DNA from: Spyradomonas excrementavium
GTDB lineage: Bacteria > Cyanobacteriota > Vampirovibrionia > Gastranaerophilales > Gastranaerophilaceae
Length of the DNA stretch: 9,724 nt
Direction of reading: 5' to 3'
NCBI GenBank assembly: GCA_018714005.1
Contig: DVOA01000076.1
Coordinates: 1 to 9,724 of the forward strand
Positions 7,058 through 9,724 of the stretch are shown here, in pieces; the stretch's first letter is position 1; each line of letters begins with the position of its first letter. The position numbers and the translations under genes are program-made. Below the pieces are notes generated by a model, which was given only the letters and a program-made list of their open reading frames with translations, was not told the DNA's origin and ran no database searches.

Positions 7058-7394
7058 GTTTAAATTATTTATTTTGATGACAGCACTCGCTATTCTGCTT
7101 AGTCCGTTTAACACGGCTTTTGCGCAAAAAACAGAGCCGGAGCAGCCCAAAAAGGCGAATGCAGGCACACTTTTGCCCTCAAAAGAGGAAAACAAAAACG
7201 TGCTGGGCAGGTTTTTCGTTACAATGCTATGGGTGCTGGGCTCCTGCGGAGTAATTTATCTCCTGCTCCTTGCTTATAAAAGAGGTAAAGAAGGCGGCAA
7301 TACAGCTGCTGAGACCAATCAGGACATGTCCTTGAACCTGGATTCACCGCAAAATGCCGACGAAGCGATTGAGTTTGTTATCAAAAAATTCTAA
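7047..7394 (+). CDS. Small secreted/membrane-anchored protein coupled to the RNase gene
   Basis: This is a 115-residue protein read from a TTG start. Residues 1-26 form a typical signal peptide: basic KNRFK, hydrophobic LFILMTALAILL, and a probable cleavage site AFA before Q27. Residues 27-55 are polar and Lys/Glu/Pro-rich. Residues about 56-77 are a second hydrophobic segment (FFVTMLWVLGSCGVIYLLLL), followed by the positive stretch KRGKEG and a polar C-terminal region ending in an acidic helix (NADEAIEFVIKKF). The predicted topology is N-terminus outside and C-terminus inside. The gene overlaps the RNase stop by 11 bases, so coupled translation is likely. The architecture vaguely resembles FliO-type proteins, but I see no flagellar neighbours and no diagnostic motif, so the function is left open. 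An open reading frame extends upstream to 6813, but that part is merely out-of-frame RNase sequence. Confidence 0.75.
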   Translation: MKNRFKLFILMTALAILLSPFNTAFAQKTEPEQPKKANAGTLLPSKEENKNVLGRFFVTMLWVLGSCGVIYLLLLAYKRGKEGGNTAAETNQDMSLNLDSPQNADEAIEFVIKKF

Positions 7395-7617
7395 CCACCT
7401 TTTTAGAGGGCGCCCCGTACTCTTTCAAGAGCTGTTTTACGACTTTTGGCATCTGACATATAAAAGAATAATTCCCTCTTGATATTGAGCATTTTGAGCA
7501 ATCTGAGTGTAATTCATAACATTCGATTGCCTGAAGCGTCCAATTTTGCACGATAGATTCGGAAATTTCCCCGTTTGTTTGTGGTGAAAAAATATCCTTG
7601 ATACAGCAATTCTTCAT
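7381..7617 (-). CDS. Small cysteine-rich protein of unknown function
   Basis: This is a 78-residue soluble protein with six cysteines: C4, C5, C33, C40, C43 and C54. The central arrangement (AIECYELHSDCSKCSI, then C54) gives C-x6-C-x2-C-x10-C, a spacing suggestive of a metal or Fe-S site. The C-terminal part (PKVVKQLLKEYGAP) looks helical. I recall similar small 'ECY...DCSKC' proteins in gut anaerobes, but cannot name a family or function. The ATG at 7617 is chosen because AAGGGG lies 5 bases upstream (7628-7623); a GTG at 7623 overlaps that motif. Its 3' end overlaps the 3' end of the opposing operon by 14 bases (7381-7394), with no intrinsic terminator seen on either side. It has its own extended -10 promoter just upstream, so it need not depend on the MBOAT gene. 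Confidence 0.75.
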   Translation of the reverse strand: MKNCCIKDIFSPQTNGEISESIVQNWTLQAIECYELHSDCSKCSISRGNYSFICQMPKVVKQLLKEYGAPSKKVVRIF

Positions 7618-7622
7618 AAGCA

Positions 7623-7628
7623 CCCCTT
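7623..7628 (-). promoter_or_regulatory. Shine-Dalgarno that fixes the start of the Cys-rich gene
   Basis: On the minus strand AAGGGG is followed by TGCTT and the ATG at 7617. The spacing of 5 favours this ATG over the GTG whose first base lies in the motif itself. Confidence 0.7.
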
Positions 7629-7639
7629 GATTAATACCC

Positions 7640-7657
7640 CTGCTATGATTATAGCAG
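7640..7657. repeat. Perfect inverted repeat covering the -10 box
   Basis: A 7-bp perfect inverted repeat (CTGCTAT, 4-nt spacer, ATAGCAG) spans 7640-7657. It contains the TATAAT of the Cys-rich gene's promoter. It lacks a following T tract on either strand, so it is a poor terminator; an operator or a leader hairpin are alternatives. Confidence 0.5.
7648..7656 (-). promoter_or_regulatory. Extended -10 promoter of the Cys-rich gene
   Basis: The minus strand reads TGCTATAAT, a perfect -10 box with the extended TGn element. No convincing -35 box is found 17 bp upstream, which is usual for extended -10 promoters. Transcription would start near 7641, about 25 nt before the ATG at 7617. Confidence 0.55.
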
Positions 7658-7692
7658 TTTGTAATCGGGGTTTACTCCGCTGAATGGTGGAA

Positions 7693-9093
7693 TTAAAACC
7701 TGAAATAAATAAACGGGTTATATGTTGATGCTGCAATGGTTGCAGACGACAACAAAAACAGAAACAACAGCCAGATATTTACAAAACCGTATAATAATTT
7801 GTTCTCTTTTTTAATGTTGAGTATGTTTTTAAACAGGGGCGTTGAGCACGCAAGTGCAGCAATAAACATAATTACCTCGTAAGAATCAACATAGTACCAG
7901 ATTTTGTACGCAACATCATGTATATGAAGCATTCCGAACAGGTTTTTTGTGTAATTTAAAGCATAAGTCAGGCTTTCAGACCTGAAAAGCACCCAGCCGA
8001 GCACAAATACAAATATTGCATAAAAATGTTTTAGGATATCTAATTTGGGGTGCATTTCAGTTTTATGGAAGCCTGTAAGCTTCTCCAGAACGATAAAAAA
8101 GCCATTCCAGATTCCCCAGACGATAAAAGTCCAGCTTGCGCCATGCCAGATACCCGTTAAAAGAAAAACAATCCCCAGATTCAGGCAGGTTCTGCTCATC
8201 CCCTTTCTGTTTCCGCCCAGCGGGATGTAGACATACTGTTTAAACCAGGTCGAAAGAGAAATATGCCATCTTCGCCAGAATTCGGAAATTGATTTCGAAA
8301 TATAGGGATAATTGAAGTTTTCCATGAATTTAAAGCCAAAAATTGCGCCAAGCCCGATTGCCATATCCGAATATCCTGAAAAATCAAAATAAAGCTGGAA
8401 AGAATAAGCAAAAGCGCCCAACCAGGCGATCAACGGGCTGAATGTATCCGGCGCCTGAACAAATATCTTATCTGCTATAGCCCCAAGTGTGTTTGCGATG
8501 AGCATTTTCTTAGATAAACCAATAATAAAACGCTTTACGCCGTACTGAACTTTTTCAAAATTCACTTCTCTGCTTTCGATTTGGTCGGCTATATCGTGAT
8601 ATTTCACAATCGGCCCTGCAATCAACTGCGGAAAAAGGCAAATATAAAGGGCAAGCTTATAAAAATTCTTTTGAACATTGCATTCGCCTCTGTAAACATC
8701 AATGAGGTAGGACATTGCCTGAAAAGTATAAAATGAGATTCCCAGAGGCAAAATAACTTCTATAAACCTGATATCAGCAGAAAATAGCCGGTTAATATTC
8801 TCGAGTACAAAGTTAAAATATTTGAAATAGAACAGAAAACCTAAATCCGCAGCTATTGTTAAAATCAGAAACAGCTTTTTGTGATTTTTATACTTATCTA
8901 TCGCGATTGCCCCGCCGTAATTAATAATTATTGTCAGGAGCATTATTGCGAGATATTTTGGTTCTCCCCAGGCGTAAAAAATTATGCTCGCAATCAGTAA
9001 AATTGCGTTATGCAGCTCTTTTTTGGAGCAAAGATATATTAAACAAACTATTGGCAGGAATAGAAATATGAATGACATTGAACTGAATAGCAT
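7693..9093 (-). CDS. MBOAT family O-acyltransferase (AlgI/DltB-like)
   Basis: This is a 466-residue polytopic membrane protein of normal length for the AlgI/PatA group, which moves acyl (usually acetyl) groups across the membrane onto extracellular polysaccharides. The N-terminus MLFSSMSFIFLFLPIV is typical of the family and supports the start at 9093; only a weak GTGAG-type ribosome binding site precedes it. Further landmarks are the PLGISFYTFQAMSYLIDVYRG segment, LIAGPIVKY, the YFDFSGYSDMAIGLG block, FWRRWHISLS (H277) and the catalytic GIWHGASW with H317. Multiple hydrophobic helices cover the whole length. The start lies 2 bases after the stop of the AlgJ/AlgX-like gene, forming a two-gene unit typical for O-acetylation systems. 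Its substrate polymer cannot be read from the window. The name algI would overstate the case, since nothing indicates alginate. Confidence 0.93.
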   Translation of the reverse strand: MLFSSMSFIFLFLPIVCLIYLCSKKELHNAILLIASIIFYAWGEPKYLAIMLLTIIINYGGAIAIDKYKNHKKLFLILTIAADLGFLFYFKYFNFVLENINRLFSADIRFIEVILPLGISFYTFQAMSYLIDVYRGECNVQKNFYKLALYICLFPQLIAGPIVKYHDIADQIESREVNFEKVQYGVKRFIIGLSKKMLIANTLGAIADKIFVQAPDTFSPLIAWLGAFAYSFQLYFDFSGYSDMAIGLGAIFGFKFMENFNYPYISKSISEFWRRWHISLSTWFKQYVYIPLGGNRKGMSRTCLNLGIVFLLTGIWHGASWTFIVWGIWNGFFIVLEKLTGFHKTEMHPKLDILKHFYAIFVFVLGWVLFRSESLTYALNYTKNLFGMLHIHDVAYKIWYYVDSYEVIMFIAALACSTPLFKNILNIKKENKLLYGFVNIWLLFLFLLSSATIAASTYNPFIYFRF

Positions 9094-9095
9094 TT

Positions 9096-9724
9096 TTAGT
9101 TCTCACTTTCGTACATGTTTAGCATTGGAATGATGTGTCCGCTGGATAGCGTTAATATCAAAATATCTGGTTTCATTTTCAGAATTTCTTGCTCATATTC
9201 CGATATTCTGAATTCATGCAGAAAATCCCTATGCCCATTGTTAGCCCTGAAATATTTCAAGTGCCTAAAACTATATGGCAGGAACTCATTAAAATTTTCA
9301 GACATACTATTCCCAATCTCCATAGCTGTAAGGTTATTCACTGAAGGGAAATAATAGTCTTTTACCCTAAAGTTATTATTCACTTGAATTTTTAGTAAAT
9401 TGTCATTTTTGTGTTTATAAAAAGAATATTCTACATCCAAAACTTTGTCTGCAATTTTATCGTCATTGAGATTTAAAAAAGCATATAAAATTTGTCCCAT
9501 ATTAAATTTACGATCAAAATCATAACGAACCAGCTTATTCTTAAAAATATCAAAATCTTTTTTTTGTAGAGAAATAAAATCCGGAAAATCTTTCTTTATG
9601 CTTTCACCCAATACTTGATAAGCAACAAACGCACCTAAATCAGTCCAATGATAGTCAGTTTTATAAAAGAGGTAATCTTTCTCTGCTATGGTTTTAAACT
9701 CTTTTGAAGGAAATATTATCTTTA
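9096..9724 (-). CDS. AlgJ/AlgX/DHHW-type acetyltransferase-like protein, 5' part missing
   Basis: The reading frame is open to the window edge, so only the last 208 residues are present and the true start lies beyond 9724. Near the visible beginning, YKTDYHWTDLGAF (His at 9650-9648) matches the conserved D-x-H-W segment of the SGNH-like ALGX/DHHW proteins, which supplies catalytic Asp/His in AlgX and AlgJ. The C-terminal part (KMKPDILILTLSSGHIIPML) matches the closing strand region of the same fold. Such proteins work with an MBOAT partner to acetylate exported polysaccharides at the outer face of the membrane, and here an MBOAT gene follows after 2 bases. An in-frame TTG at 9611 should not be taken as the start, because the conserved DYHW motif lies upstream of it. 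The middle of the protein is A+T-rich and diverged, so the exact subfamily is uncertain. Confidence 0.8.
   Translation of the reverse strand, partial: KIIFPSKEFKTIAEKDYLFYKTDYHWTDLGAFVAYQVLGESIKKDFPDFISLQKKDFDIFKNKLVRYDFDRKFNMGQILYAFLNLNDDKIADKVLDVEYSFYKHKNDNLLKIQVNNNFRVKDYYFPSVNNLTAMEIGNSMSENFNEFLPYSFRHLKYFRANNGHRDFLHEFRISEYEQEILKMKPDILILTLSSGHIIPMLNMYESEN

Noticed and set aside
6305..7195. A 296-codon open frame on the minus strand opposite the RNase tail
   Set aside because: Its Phe/Leu/Ser/Cys-rich composition is simply the antisense of the Lys/Glu/Ala-rich tail. It has no ribosome binding site or domain, and the plus-strand RNase is certain.
7047..7394. Assignment of the small membrane protein to FliO
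   Set aside because: Only the signal peptide plus one transmembrane helix layout matches. There are no flagellar neighbours and no FliO sequence motif.
7418..7440. CTCTT/AAGAG hairpin followed by a short T run as a terminator for the plus-strand operon
   Set aside because: The loop would be only 2 bases and the T run is four bases after unpaired CTG. It lies within the coding sequence of the Cys-rich gene, so this is likely chance.
1..9724. CRISPR array, tRNA/rRNA genes, insertion sequences or phage genes
   Set aside because: I found no regularly spaced repeats, cloverleaf-like sequence, transposase motifs or phage structural genes on either strand.

Overview
The window looks like a chromosomal segment of a low-to-moderate G+C bacterium from the non-photosynthetic cyanobacterial sister lineages (Vampirovibrionia / 'Melainabacteria', for example the gut Gastranaerophilales). 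This is an inference from three things. A B12-binding-like radical SAM protein is fused to a DUF2344 domain and sits directly upstream of an RNase E/G gene. That RNase carries an arginine-rich motif followed by Ser-Ser in its disordered tail, resembling the PNPase-binding motif of cyanobacterial RNase E. The Ala/Pro/Gln/Tyr-rich cytosolic proteins at the left end match no widely known family. No RNA gene, insertion sequence, CRISPR array or phage gene is visible.

Layout: (1) Positions 1-1590 hold two plus-strand genes for related Pro/Ala/Gln-rich proteins, each followed by a strong intrinsic terminator. The first (104 aa) corresponds only to the N-terminal part of the second (341 aa), which adds a helical, HEAT-like C-terminal domain. 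(2) Positions 1610-2295 hold a minus-strand gene for a single-pass membrane protein of unknown function, with a good promoter and Shine-Dalgarno. It converges on the second Pro-rich gene across a terminator that works in both directions. (3) Positions about 2390-7394 form one tight plus-strand transcription unit: an unknown 114-residue protein, the radical SAM-DUF2344 fusion, an RNase E/G with a long disordered tail, and a small secreted or membrane-anchored protein that starts on TTG inside the end of the RNase gene. (4) Positions 7381-9724 are on the minus strand. A partial AlgJ/AlgX/DHHW-type protein, cut by the window end, is followed after 2 bases by an MBOAT O-acyltransferase. Downstream lies a small cysteine-rich protein with its own extended -10 promoter, whose 3' end overlaps the 3' end of the plus-strand operon.

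The functional themes are RNA processing (the RNase operon) and O-acylation of a surface polysaccharide (MBOAT plus AlgJ/X-like protein). The least understood parts are the Pro-rich paralogue pair, the genes flanking the RNase, and the Cys-rich protein. I see no convincing evidence of a new defence or mobile system. All family assignments come from reading motifs by eye, without database searches.
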